The notes below the pieces were generated by a model. It did not search any database and was not told where the DNA came from. It saw only the letters and a list, made by a program, of their open reading frames with translations. A DNA stretch of 64,000 nt from Magnetococcales bacterium (lineage in GTDB: Bacteria > Pseudomonadota > Magnetococcia > Magnetococcales > Magnetaquicoccaceae), in contig JADGAR010000009.1 of NCBI GenBank assembly GCA_015231915.1, positions 1-64,000 of the forward strand, read 5' to 3'. The stretch's first letter is position 1. Each line of letters begins with the position of its first letter. A program made the position numbers and the translations under genes. Positions 52,927 to 61,843 of this stretch are shown piece after piece.

Positions 52927-55535
52927 CATCCCCCCGCCTTCTTCAAAGCCTCCTCCTCCAACCGCGCCTCGGCCTCGAACAACTTCATCCCCGACCAAAC
53001 ACAAATCTCCAGCGCCTCCTCCAAATCCAGCCGCGCCCCCTGCAAATCCCCTTTCTTGCGCAAAAAGGCGGCGCGGTGGATGAGGATTTCGGGGGTATGT
53101 TTAATGTTTCCAGCCTTCTTGATTCCACTCACCGCATCGTCGAAATGCCTGCCAGCCTCCTCGTCGCGCCCCATGCCAGCCAGGGCGCGGGCCTGGGTCA
53201 GGTGGTCCTGGGCGATGCTCAGGAGCCATTGATGTTGCCTGGCGATTGCTTGTGCCTCCTCCCCCCGCTTGCGTACCGTCTCCAGATCCTGACTGTTTTG
53301 CGCCTGCTCCAACAGCAAGGCGCAGTATAAAAAACCGGCCAGGCTGTAAAGCTTGTATGATTGCTGCTGCTTTTGAATCCTTTCCGCTTCCTGAAATGCC
53401 TCTGCGCTTTTTTCCAAATCCCCTTGCCGATGCCAGACATAAGCCAAACGGGCACGACCAGCCCTTTGCCGACCCCAATCCCCTGACCGATCCGCCCAGC
53501 CAATCCCCCTTTCCGCCACCTCCCGCGCCTCGTCCAATTCCCCGATGGGGATCAACAGGTCAACGAGGTTTACGGCGGAGATGGCGGCCCCTTGCCAATC
53601 TTGTTGCTTTTCAGATATCTCCATGTCTGCCCGACGCGGCGCCACCGCATCGGCCATGCGGCCCAAGGCCATGAGAAGGAAAGAAGCCAGTGCCAACAAC
53701 CAACCCCGATCCCCATCCGAAAGCTGCTCGGTTTCCACCACGCGCTCCCAGGGAGGGTCAAAAAATCCCGCCACGGCAGCCAAATCCGCGCTGATGAGGC
53801 CCAATTTATTGGTGCTGAAAAATTCCTTACCCCGATAGATCCGCTCCCACAACACATCGTCCATGGCCTTCTTGTACTCCCCGGCCTTGCAGCCATGATG
53901 GACGGCACGATAAAGAGGTTCCAGGCCTTCCAGGGTATCGGGTTGATAGGGTTCGGTGGCAGAAAAAAATTCGAACAGCACCCGATGGGCCTGGCGGAAG
54001 AGAGCGGGGTGGTTTTTCTCCAGGGTCTGGCCGAAATACTCCCGCACCAGGGGATGGGCGTCCCATTGATCGCGCTCCTTCTGGAGCAGACCCGTGGCTT
54101 CCAGATCGGCAATCATGGCATTGAAGCCGCCCCTGCCGATCCCCAGCAACGGCTTGGCCAGATCGGCTTTTTTCTCCAGTTCCGTGAAGGCCTCCCGCGT
54201 CATGGGCCGGTCGAACAGTCCCAATAGCTGCAAAAATGCCCGTTGCGGCGCATTTTCTTTCCAAAGTTCCGTGTCGTAAAAAGCCATCACCCGCTTGGCG
54301 TGCTCGTCCCTGAACAACCCCTCCTTGACAAGATCCCGGCGAGAAATATCCCCTTCCTGTTCCCTGGCCAGCAACTTTCCCAGCAGCACCAGGGCCAGGG
54401 CGTGGCCTTTCATCTCCCGCACGGCCTGGACGAAATCGCTCGGCAACCCCCTGGTGACCCCCAGGGAACGCAACAATTCCACCCCGTCCGCATCGGAGAG
54501 CGGCCCCAGGTCGATCCTCTGGTGATTGCCGGCCACCTTCAAGCCCGGCCATCCCCAGCGCGAGGAGACCAGCACCAGACTATTGCCGCACCGTGGACGA
54601 TTGGCCTCCAGGTGCCGCAACAGGCGATAGAGGCCGAGGTCCTGAAACTGCCCTTCCCGCACGTCCGGCGGATACTGCAACGGCTCCACCCCGTCCAGGA
54701 TGAGCAGATACGGTTGCCTGGCCAACTGGTCGGCCAACGCTCGCGCCTTCTCCTCTGCGGATTGCGGAATCGCCCCAGGATGGCCAAAATATCGCAACGC
54801 CTCGCGAAAAAAGGCATCGGAGTTGGTCTGTGTCACATGCTGCCCCTGGCTGTAAAACGACCAGCCGAACACCTTCCCCACCCCGCCATACCCTTCTTCC
54901 GCCATACCCTCCAACCAGGCCACGCTCAACGCCGACTTCCCCGTCCCCCCCGCCGCCACAATCCCCACCACCGCCACCCCCGGATCGGCGAACCATTTTT
55001 GCAATCGTTGCAACTCATCCCGCCGCCCCACCAGCTTGGCGGACGGGCGGGGAAGATGGTCCAGATCCGGTTTGTCGCCCCCCGCCATAAAGGCTGGCCC
55101 CTCCTCGGCCCACGCCTCCAACTGCTCAACCACCTGCACCCAAGCCAGATCCGCTTTGGGTTCCGTCATCGCATTGATGGCTTTGCCCTTGAAATCAAGG
55201 ACGTTGAGTATTTTCAGTGGAGTGCTTTTCCAAAGGCATGGCCCAACCACGACCGGCAACAGATGAATTGCCCCCGAGTTCTGCCGTTGCAGCAGAAGCG
55301 GAAACTCAATCCTTTTGATATAATCGGAGTTCAGAAAAGAACGGCTGACCAGCAACACCGCCACATTGCACCGCACAAGCGCCTGCCGGATAGGCGGTTC
55401 CCATTCGACACCCGCCGCGATCATCCCGTCATGCCACGCCGTGACCTGCCCCTCCAACGCTGCCAGATGTTTGAGAAGACGTTCCTTATGCATTATATCT
55501 TCACGGGCATAACAAACAAAAATCTCCAGCTTCAT
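52908..55535 (-). CDS. TIR - STAND NTPase - TPR protein, copy 1
   Basis: The 875-residue protein has a TIR domain (1-125) opening KLEIFVCYAREDIMHKERLL, with WHDGMIAAGVEW and the putative NADase Glu77 (SDYIKRIEFPLL). A STAND/NB-ARC-like ATPase follows: LVGRRDELQRL (about 168), VAAGGTGKSALS (Walker A, about 195), LLILDGVEP (Walker B, about 277) and VLVSSRWGWPGL (sensor 1). A winged-helix region (PMTREAFTELEK, WDAHPLVREYFG) and TPR-like helices (from about 590) complete it. Such proteins typically sense a trigger through the C-terminus, oligomerise and deplete NAD, often as phage defence. The start overlaps copy 2's stop as ATGA. The role is inferred from architecture. Confidence 0.82.
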   Translation of the reverse strand: MKLEIFVCYAREDIMHKERLLKHLAALEGQVTAWHDGMIAAGVEWEPPIRQALVRCNVAVLLVSRSFLNSDYIKRIEFPLLLQRQNSGAIHLLPVVVGPCLWKSTPLKILNVLDFKGKAINAMTEPKADLAWVQVVEQLEAWAEEGPAFMAGGDKPDLDHLPRPSAKLVGRRDELQRLQKWFADPGVAVVGIVAAGGTGKSALSVAWLEGMAEEGYGGVGKVFGWSFYSQGQHVTQTNSDAFFREALRYFGHPGAIPQSAEEKARALADQLARQPYLLILDGVEPLQYPPDVREGQFQDLGLYRLLRHLEANRPRCGNSLVLVSSRWGWPGLKVAGNHQRIDLGPLSDADGVELLRSLGVTRGLPSDFVQAVREMKGHALALVLLGKLLAREQEGDISRRDLVKEGLFRDEHAKRVMAFYDTELWKENAPQRAFLQLLGLFDRPMTREAFTELEKKADLAKPLLGIGRGGFNAMIADLEATGLLQKERDQWDAHPLVREYFGQTLEKNHPALFRQAHRVLFEFFSATEPYQPDTLEGLEPLYRAVHHGCKAGEYKKAMDDVLWERIYRGKEFFSTNKLGLISADLAAVAGFFDPPWERVVETEQLSDGDRGWLLALASFLLMALGRMADAVAPRRADMEISEKQQDWQGAAISAVNLVDLLIPIGELDEAREVAERGIGWADRSGDWGRQRAGRARLAYVWHRQGDLEKSAEAFQEAERIQKQQQSYKLYSLAGFLYCALLLEQAQNSQDLETVRKRGEEAQAIARQHQWLLSIAQDHLTQARALAGMGRDEEAGRHFDDAVSGIKKAGNIKHTPEILIHRAAFLRKKGDLQGARLDLEEALEICVWSGMKLFEAEARLEEEALKKAGGCPFRET
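52958..54520. repeat. Long direct repeat within the TIR-STAND pair (second copy 55567-57129)
   Basis: The 3' part of copy 1 recurs 2,609 bases further on, at 55567-57129, in the same orientation and without any net insertion or deletion over about 1.56 kb. Most lines differ by only a few bases, for example the first 80 bases are identical. It encodes most of the NTPase C-terminal half and all TPRs. A recent duplication or gene conversion is the simplest cause. The upstream parts of the two genes are far less alike. Confidence 0.85.
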
Positions 55536-58108
55536 GGCTCACCCCCACCTGTCAATTTCCCCTCCTCCAACCGCGCCTCGGCCTCGAACAACTTCATCCC
55601 CGACCAAACACAAATCTCCAGCGCCTCCTCCAAATCCAGCCGCGCCCCTTGCAAATCCCCTTTCTTGCGCAAAAAGGCGGCGCGGTGGATGAGGATTTCG
55701 GGGGTATTATTAATGGACCCTGCCTTCTTGATGCCGATCACCGCCTGGTCGAAATGGCTGCCAGCCTCCTCGTCGCGCCCCATGCCAGCCAGGGCACGGG
55801 CCTGAGTCAGGTGGTCCTGGGCGATGGCCAGGAGCCATTGATATTGCCTGGCGATTGCTTGTGCCTCCTCCCCCCGCTTGCGCACCGCCTCCAGATCCTG
55901 ACTGTTTTGCGCCTGCTCCAACAGCAAGGCGCAGTAAAAAAAACCGGCCAGGCTGTAAAGATTGTAAGGTTCATGCTGCTTTTGGATCCTTTCTGCTTCC
56001 TGAAACGCCTCAGCGCTTTTTTCCAAATCCCCTTGCCGATGCCAGGCATGAGCCAAATGGGCACGACCAGACATTTGCCGAAACCAATCCCCTGACCGAT
56101 CCGCCCAGCCAATCCCCCTTTCCGCCACATCCCGCGCCTCGTCCAATTCCCCGATGGGGATCAACAGGTCAACGAGGTTTTCGGCGGAAATGGCGGCCCA
56201 TTGCCAATCTTGCCGCTTTTCAGCCATCTCCATGTCTGCCCGACGCGGTACCACCGCATCGGCCATGCGGCCCAAGGCCATGAGACAGTAAGAAGCCAGC
56301 CCCAACAACCAACCCCGATCCCCATCCGAAAGCTGCTCGGTTTCCACCACGCGCTCCCAGGGAGGGTCAAAAAATCCCGCCACGGCAGCCAAATCCGCGC
56401 TGATGGCGCCCAATTTTTTGGTGCTGAAAAATTCACCACCCCGATGAATCCGCGCCTGCAACACATCCTCCTTGGCCTTCTTGTACTCCCCGGCCTTGCA
56501 GCCATGATGGACGGCACGATAAAGGGGTTCCAGGCCTTCCAGGGTGTCAGGCCGATGTGGTTTGGTGGCCGCAAAAAATTCGAACAGCACCCGATGGGCC
56601 TGGCGAAAGAGGTCGGGGTGGTTTTTCTCCAGGGTCTGGCCGAAATATTCCCGCACCAGGGGATGGGCGTCCCATTGATCACGCTCTTTCTGGAGCAGAC
56701 CCGTGGCTTCCAGATCGGAAATCATGGCATTGAAGTCGCCCCTGTTGATCCCCCGCAACGGCTTGGCCAGATCGGCTTTTTTCTCCAGTTCCGCGAAGGC
56801 CTCCCGCGTCATGGGCCGGTCGAAAAGTCCCAAAAGCTGCAAAAACGCCCGTTGCGGCGCATTTTCTTTCCAAAGTTTTGTATCGTAAAAAGCCATCACC
56901 CGCTTGGCGTGCTCGTCCCTGAATAACCCCTCCTTGACAAGATCCCGGCAAGAAATATCCCCTTCCTGTTCCTTAGCCAGCAGTTTTCCCAGCAGCACCA
57001 GGGCCAGGGCGTGGCCTTTCATCTCCCGCACGGCCTGGACGAAATCGCTCTGCAACCCCCTGGTGACCCCCAGGGAACGCAACAATTCCACCCCGTCCGC
57101 ATCGGAAAGCGGCCCGAGGTCGATTTTTTTGATGGCGGAAGAGCCTCGCAAACCTGGCCACCCCCAGCGCGAGGAGATCAGCACCAGACTTTCCCCGTTG
57201 CCAAGGCCATTGGCTTCCAGGGTGCGCAGCAGGCGATAAAGACCGGGATCCTGAAACTGGCCATCCCGCACGTCGGGGGGATACTGCAACGGCTCCACAC
57301 CGTCCAGTACCAATAAAAAAGATTGCGTTGCGAGCAGATCGGCCAGCGCTGTGGCCTTTTCCTCCCCGGACTGGGGAATCTCGCCGCTGTACCCGAAGAA
57401 GGAAAATGCCGCCCGAAAAAAGGCATCGGAGTTGGTCTGGGTGGCATGCTGCCCCTGGCTGTAAAACGACCAGCCGAACACCTTGCCGACCCCATGGAAC
57501 TTCTCTTTCCGCAATTTTTCCAGCCACGCCACGCTCAAGGCCGACTTGCCCGTCCCGCCCGCCGCGATGAGGCCGACCATGGAGACATCAGGATCGAGAA
57601 ACCATTGATTCAGCAGCAGCAACTCCTCCGCGCGTCCCATCAGGGAAGTTGCCGGACGCGGCAAATGAGACAGATCCACCTTGGCCAACCCCCTGCCCGC
57701 GCTCACTGCCGATCGCGTGGCAAAGGCATGCACCTTCTTGATGAATTCCTTCCAACTCTGGTCCCCCGCATCGATCTTGAACACCTGCAATGCCCCCAGG
57801 CGTGTCAATTCCCAATTGCATGGCCCCACAACCACCGGAAACAGCCGGACATTACGTTCGTACAGTCTCGGCAACTCCACGTTCTGGATGAAATCCGAGG
57901 CCAGAAAATCAGCGCTGATCAACAAAATACCCGCGTTGCAACTCTCCAGGGCCGCAGCGATTTTGTCTCGCCACGCCTCCCCAACCTCGATCAAGCCATC
58001 CTGCCAGACCGCCACGCCATGCTCCTGCAAGGGCACAAGAAACGTTAACAGCCGCTCCTTGTGCCCCATATCCTTGCGGGCATAACAAATAAAAGTAGTC
58101 AGCGCCAT
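55532..58108 (-). CDS. TIR - STAND NTPase - TPR protein, copy 2
   Basis: Copy 2 has 858 residues. Its TIR domain (1-120; LTTFICYARKDMGHKERLL, VWQDGLIEVGEAW, Glu78 in SDFIQNVELPRL) is roughly 40 percent like that of copy 1, but from the NTPase centre to near the C-terminus the two proteins are almost identical. Walker A is IAAGGTGKSALS (about 188) and Walker B LLVLDGVEP. It differs at the extreme C-terminus (EEGKLTGGGEP). The start is ATG 58108, with GGGGGA five bases upstream; an upstream in-frame Met adds a Gln/Pro leader and is less likely. Copy 2 is transcribed first and coupled to copy 1. About 190 bases of unassigned sequence separate it from the divergent LEA-like gene. Confidence 0.82.
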   Translation of the reverse strand: MALTTFICYARKDMGHKERLLTFLVPLQEHGVAVWQDGLIEVGEAWRDKIAAALESCNAGILLISADFLASDFIQNVELPRLYERNVRLFPVVVGPCNWELTRLGALQVFKIDAGDQSWKEFIKKVHAFATRSAVSAGRGLAKVDLSHLPRPATSLMGRAEELLLLNQWFLDPDVSMVGLIAAGGTGKSALSVAWLEKLRKEKFHGVGKVFGWSFYSQGQHATQTNSDAFFRAAFSFFGYSGEIPQSGEEKATALADLLATQSFLLVLDGVEPLQYPPDVRDGQFQDPGLYRLLRTLEANGLGNGESLVLISSRWGWPGLRGSSAIKKIDLGPLSDADGVELLRSLGVTRGLQSDFVQAVREMKGHALALVLLGKLLAKEQEGDISCRDLVKEGLFRDEHAKRVMAFYDTKLWKENAPQRAFLQLLGLFDRPMTREAFAELEKKADLAKPLRGINRGDFNAMISDLEATGLLQKERDQWDAHPLVREYFGQTLEKNHPDLFRQAHRVLFEFFAATKPHRPDTLEGLEPLYRAVHHGCKAGEYKKAKEDVLQARIHRGGEFFSTKKLGAISADLAAVAGFFDPPWERVVETEQLSDGDRGWLLGLASYCLMALGRMADAVVPRRADMEMAEKRQDWQWAAISAENLVDLLIPIGELDEARDVAERGIGWADRSGDWFRQMSGRAHLAHAWHRQGDLEKSAEAFQEAERIQKQHEPYNLYSLAGFFYCALLLEQAQNSQDLEAVRKRGEEAQAIARQYQWLLAIAQDHLTQARALAGMGRDEEAGSHFDQAVIGIKKAGSINNTPEILIHRAAFLRKKGDLQGARLDLEEALEICVWSGMKLFEAEARLEEGKLTGGGEP

Positions 58109-58302
58109 GTTTCCCCCACCATCAAATATCGGCTCTTGTTGCTCCGGCAAGCAATCGGATCCCCTATTCCATCACATCCCGCATTTTTTGCCAAGACCCC
58201 ATTGCCATTTATCCGCATTGGTATCCATATTGCTTCCTGACAAGGCATTGCGCCCTTGCCTCCTGGAACAGGCATCATGATTTTGACTCGCGAAAGGTTA
58301 CC

Positions 58303-58812
58303 GTGAACACTCTCCCCTATCGTTCCCGGCTCATGCTGCCGTTGGCCCCCTGGCTGCTCGCGACGGGCCTGCTGGCCAGTTGCGGCGCGGTCAATGCCCT
58401 GCTGCCCGCGCGACCCAAACTGGAAAAACCCGAGCTGAGCGTGGTGGATGTGCTCGTCCTCAAGCAGTCGCTCAAGGAGAACCGCTTCCGCGTCCGCCTC
58501 AAGGTGGACAACCCCAACGACATCGAGGTCCCCATCGGCGGCCTCGAACTGACCGTCGAACTCCAGGGCATGACCTTCGCCACCGGATCCAGCACCGAAT
58601 TCTTCACCATCCCCGCCAAAGGCAACACCGAATTCGACCTGGAAGTGACCACCGGGGTCCTCAGGGCGCTGGAACAGGTCTCCACCCTGTTGCGCAAACA
58701 CGAAGCCACGGCGGAATATCGCATTTACGGTCGCATCCATGTGGAAATCCCCTTCGTGGGCGCCCTGAATTTCGACAAACGGGGTGTGCTCTCCAGGCCC
58801 ATCAAGTGGTGA
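58303..58812 (+). CDS. LEA14/WHy-domain lipoprotein
   Basis: The 169-residue precursor has a signal peptide ending in the lipobox LLASCG (Cys about 27), so it is lipid-anchored. The rest is a LEA type 2 (WHy) beta-sandwich: LKENRFRVRLKVDNPNDIEVPIGGLELTVEL (in two stretches, about 58-88) and EFDLEVTTGVL, VEIPFVGALNFDKRG near the end. Such bacterial lipoproteins are linked to desiccation or envelope stress, without a defined reaction. The start is GTG at 58303, with AAAGG seven bases upstream. Its TGA overlaps the GTG of the methyltransferase gene. The 194-base gap before it shows no clear promoter. Confidence 0.8.
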   Translation: MNTLPYRSRLMLPLAPWLLATGLLASCGAVNALLPARPKLEKPELSVVDVLVLKQSLKENRFRVRLKVDNPNDIEVPIGGLELTVELQGMTFATGSSTEFFTIPAKGNTEFDLEVTTGVLRALEQVSTLLRKHEATAEYRIYGRIHVEIPFVGALNFDKRGVLSRPIKW

Positions 58813-60137
58813 TCCGCCCAAGGTCGCCCCGCCCCGCCCGCAAACCGGACGGCGCGGAACTGGAACTGACTATCGAGAAAATCGTCCCCGGCGGCGATGG
58901 CCTGGCCCGTCATGCCGGGCAGGTGGTCTTCGTCCCCCACACCGCCCCCGGAGACCGCATCCGCGCCCAGGTGACCGCCACCCACGGCAGCTTTCTGCGC
59001 GCGCAATGCCTCGCGATCCTCGCCCCCGGCCCCCAGACCGTGGACCCAGGCTGCGAACGGTTCGGCCAGTGCGGCGGATGCCAGTTGCGCCGTCTCCCCG
59101 CCCATGTCCAAAACCAGCTCAAGACCGGCTTTGTCCAGGAAGGACTCGTCCGCATCGCCCACCTGGACCCGGCAGCGATCCTGCAACCCCTGCTCGCCGC
59201 CGAACAGACCGATGGTTACCGGCGCCGCGCCCTGTTCCGCGCCCGCATGGAGGGACAAAAGGTCGCGCTCGGCTTCCTGGCGGAAGGTTCCGATACCCTG
59301 GTCGATCTGACCACCTGTCCGGTCCTGGAACCGCGTCTGAATGCCCTGCTCGCCCCCTTGCGGGAGACCATCGCCGCTTTCACGACCCCGGAACAGATCC
59401 AGGCCGTGGAGGCGGTTGCCGGCGACCACGGCATGGGAGTCATTTTTCATCTATTGCAATCCCCTTCCGGGCACGATAAGGATGCCATGCGGGATTTCGC
59501 GCAACGCACCGGCGTGCATCAACTCTGGGTGGGAGACCGGCGACCGGGCCGTTTTTCCCCCCTGGTGACGGATCACCCGCTGACCTATGCGGCGGACGGC
59601 TTCGCATTCGGCTTTCACCCCGGAGACTTCATCCAGGTCCATGCCGGGCAGAACCGACGCATGATCGAGGCGTGCATGGCCATGGCCGGCAATGGCGCAA
59701 CGGCCTGGGATCTCTATTGCGGCATCGGCAATTTCACCCTGCCCCTGTCCAGGCGTTTCCGGCGGGTCACGGGGGTGGAAAGCCAGGCCGGGGCGCTCGC
59801 CCGCGCCAGGAAAAACCTGACCGCCAACCGGGTCGCCAACGTCACCGGTCTGCGGCTCGACCTGAGCGACGCCGCCCGGTTGCACGCAATCGCGGCCAGC
59901 AGGGAGGCCGACCTGGTGCTGCTGGACCCGCCCAGAAGCGGGGCCGCCGAGGTCTGCCGCCAGTTGGCCGATGCCGGACCACGCCGCCTGTTGTACGTCT
60001 CCTGCGATCCGGCAACCTTCGCAAGGGACGCCGACATCCTGGTCCAGGGCGGATACCGCCTGGAACGGGTATGCCCCATTGACCTGTTTCCGCAAACCCG
60101 CCATGTGGAGATCATGGCCGTTCTGGAACGGGGATGA
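58809..60137 (+). CDS. TrmA/RlmD-family RNA (uracil-5-)-methyltransferase, Fe-S type
   Basis: The 442-residue SAM-dependent enzyme makes 5-methyluridine in 23S rRNA (RlmD/RlmC type) or tRNA. It has an N-terminal TRAM domain (LTIEKIVPGGDGLARHAGQVVFV, in part residues 20-40) and the Fe-S ligands CERFGQCGGC (about 79-88) plus a later Cys in TTCPVL. The SAM site is WDLYCGIGNFTLPLS (about 300), DPPRSGA follows, and the catalytic nucleophile sits in YVSCDPATFARD (about 397). A closing HVEIMAVLER is typical. GTG 58809 overlaps the preceding TGA (GTGA). The exact target uridine cannot be decided from sequence alone. Confidence 0.88.
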   Translation: MIRPRSPRPARKPDGAELELTIEKIVPGGDGLARHAGQVVFVPHTAPGDRIRAQVTATHGSFLRAQCLAILAPGPQTVDPGCERFGQCGGCQLRRLPAHVQNQLKTGFVQEGLVRIAHLDPAAILQPLLAAEQTDGYRRRALFRARMEGQKVALGFLAEGSDTLVDLTTCPVLEPRLNALLAPLRETIAAFTTPEQIQAVEAVAGDHGMGVIFHLLQSPSGHDKDAMRDFAQRTGVHQLWVGDRRPGRFSPLVTDHPLTYAADGFAFGFHPGDFIQVHAGQNRRMIEACMAMAGNGATAWDLYCGIGNFTLPLSRRFRRVTGVESQAGALARARKNLTANRVANVTGLRLDLSDAARLHAIAASREADLVLLDPPRSGAAEVCRQLADAGPRRLLYVSCDPATFARDADILVQGGYRLERVCPIDLFPQTRHVEIMAVLERG

Positions 60138-60151
60138 ACAAAAATTAACAT

Positions 60152-60188
60152 TTCATTTGACATGGATCGCATTTCTGGTTCAAATGAA
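60152..60188 (+). promoter_or_regulatory. Promoter with a perfect 9-base inverted repeat over its -35 and -10 elements
   Basis: TTGACA (60157-60162), a perfect -35 hexamer, is followed after 17 bases by TCAAAT (60180-60185), a 4-of-6 -10 hexamer. Two 9-base arms, TTCATTTGA (60152-60160) and TCAAATGAA (60180-60188), are exact reverse complements and overlap the two hexamers. A dimeric regulator or DNA looping could act here. The next start codon is about 70 bases downstream, at 60258. Confidence 0.55.
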
Positions 60189-60257
60189 TGCACGATTCGT
60201 GGTAGGATGAAGACAAGACAAAAATGGTGGACTTTTCGGTGATTGCGGGATCGAACC

Positions 60258-61067
60258 ATGGCTGAACTTCCAGGCAAACAAGCACATCCCGGCTTGCAGG
60301 ATCCCAAGGGGCGATCCGGGGGCAAGGAGGCACAGCCGGAACTGACGCTGGAAGCGGATCAGATCACCCAGCTGCACAGCCAGCTGCTTGAGGAAGAGCA
60401 GCTCGTCATGCAAACCAAACTGGAGCAGCAGCGCCTGAAGCGTGAGCAGGAACTCCAGAAAGGCAAACCGAAAAAAATCGAAAAAATCGATGTCGCGAGC
60501 CTGAAATTCGCCAAGGAAGAGCGCCGCGGCGGACTGCCGGATCGCATCCGCAAGCTGCCGAAGGACCATCCGCTGCGCGTTCTGTTCGAAAAGGGCCTGA
60601 AACAACAAAGCAAGACCATGCGCTCATCGGGCCAGGGGCGGGCGCAGAGTTGGACCCGGGAGGACACCGACAATCTCAAGGACACGCTCAAGGTCCTCAG
60701 CATCCTGATCCTGCTGGTGGGGCTGATCGCCGGTCTCTATTACGGGAGTCAGCAATATCAATCCACCACCGGCGAGACCCGGCAAAAGATCCTCGCCGCC
60801 ATCAAGGAAAAGAACTACCGCCCCGACCACCCCAAGGTGGACAAGGAGTTCAAGGCGCTCTACTGGAGCAACTGGCTGCCGGATCTGCAAAAACTGCTTG
60901 ATTTCATCAATGGCCTGGGCATGAATTACGAGGTGTTCGACGGCAATCCGGAACCGGGCAGCTATACCGACTACATCAAACGGCACAACAAGCCGTTCAA
61001 TCAGGCGGATGCCCTGGAGTGGTATGCCCGCGAGATCCGCAAACCCTCATGGGTGAACAATCCGTAA
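60258..61067 (+). CDS. Single-pass membrane protein with coiled coil, unknown function
   Basis: The 269-residue protein has a Gln/Glu/Lys-rich cytoplasmic half with a coiled coil (about 30-70, DQITQLHSQLLEEEQLVMQT), one membrane helix (about 146-164, LSILILLVGLIAGLYYG) and a 95-residue domain beyond it (NYRPDHPKVDKEFKALYWSNW, ending REIRKPSWVNNP). It has no signal peptide. The family is not known to me. ATG 60258 is chosen over an upstream TTG (60243). The strong promoter with an inverted repeat about 70 bases upstream suggests separate regulation from the methyltransferase before it. Confidence 0.7.
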   Translation: MAELPGKQAHPGLQDPKGRSGGKEAQPELTLEADQITQLHSQLLEEEQLVMQTKLEQQRLKREQELQKGKPKKIEKIDVASLKFAKEERRGGLPDRIRKLPKDHPLRVLFEKGLKQQSKTMRSSGQGRAQSWTREDTDNLKDTLKVLSILILLVGLIAGLYYGSQQYQSTTGETRQKILAAIKEKNYRPDHPKVDKEFKALYWSNWLPDLQKLLDFINGLGMNYEVFDGNPEPGSYTDYIKRHNKPFNQADALEWYAREIRKPSWVNNP

Positions 61068-61122
61068 ACCCGGCGAGACGGCCCACGGGTCGGTTGGTCC
61101 GAAAGGTGCATTGCCTTGTGGC

Positions 61123-61368
61123 ATGAACACCACCTTCGACCCTGCCGCCAACTGCTCGCGACCCGTGGAACCGGTCGCCGGTGCGCATGCCGTGCCGCCG
61201 GCGCGCATTCCCTGGCTGCCCCCCGCCCCTGCCGGGAACCTGCGGGGGGTGCGGGAATTCTACCGGCTCCTCGCGGAGGTGGACGCGCAGCGACTGGCGG
61301 CGATGACCGCGCGGCTGGGCAAAACCCTCTCCCGCCGCCCGCGCTCCACCGCCGCCCTCGATCAGTGA
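61123..61368 (+). CDS. Possible small protein of unknown function (81 residues)
   Basis: The frame opens at ATG 61123 without a clear ribosome site and ends 7 bases inside the convergent DUF411 gene. The C-terminal half (VREFYRLLAEVDAQRLAAMTARLGKTL) is a believable amphipathic helix, while the first half is Pro/Ala-rich. It may be real or a chance frame in GC-rich DNA. No known domain. Confidence 0.35.
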   Translation: MNTTFDPAANCSRPVEPVAGAHAVPPARIPWLPPAPAGNLRGVREFYRLLAEVDAQRLAAMTARLGKTLSRRPRSTAALDQ

Positions 61369-61823
61369 CGGGCGAACGTCCGGGTCTTGCCGTCCGGCGT
61401 GAATGCGATCACCTCGTAGGGGTCGGGCTTTTGTCCCGGCACTTCCATACCCGGCGACCCCACCGGCATTCCCGGCACGGCGATACCCAGCACGGCGGGT
61501 TTTTCCGCCAACAGACGCCGCACATCCCCAGCCGGGACATGCCCCTCGACCAGATAGCCCCCGATCTGAGCCGTGTGGCAGGATTCCATGGCGGCAGGCA
61601 ACCCGAGCTGCCGTTTTTTGGCCGACATGTCCTCCACGTCGTGGGCCTCCACGCGGAATCCGTGCGCTTCCAGATGTTTCACCCACTCCTTGCAGCAACC
61701 GCAGGTGCGGGATTTCCAGACCACCGCCAGTTCCTGACCCTCGGCAGGACGGAGCGCGACCCCCCCGATCACCGCCAGACCCGCCAGAGCCACCAACGCC
61801 CATCGCCTTGACCGTTCACCCAT
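61362..61823 (-). CDS. DUF411 periplasmic metal-binding protein
   Basis: The 153-residue protein starts with a signal sequence (about 1-29) and shows the DUF411 hallmarks: VVWKSRTCGCCKEWVKHLEAHGF (the CGCC motif at about residue 41), then ESCHTAQIGGYLVEGHVPA (about 80-98) and GIAVPGMPVGSPGME. Members of this family are found in copper- and heavy-metal-resistance loci and are thought to bind Cu or related metals. It is the last gene of a three-gene minus-strand group with a Met/His-rich and a Spy-like protein. Start ATG 61823 lies 20 bases after the previous gene. Confidence 0.85.
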   Translation of the reverse strand: MGERSRRWALVALAGLAVIGGVALRPAEGQELAVVWKSRTCGCCKEWVKHLEAHGFRVEAHDVEDMSAKKRQLGLPAAMESCHTAQIGGYLVEGHVPAGDVRRLLAEKPAVLGIAVPGMPVGSPGMEVPGQKPDPYEVIAFTPDGKTRTFARH

Positions 61824-61843
61824 CGCTCATTCTCCCGCGCGCC

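Noticed and set aside
50556-58108. One joint CHAT plus TIR-STAND defence operon
   Set aside because: The CHAT/PFK pair and the TIR pair are on opposite strands, convergent and separated by a hairpin. Shared function is not supported.
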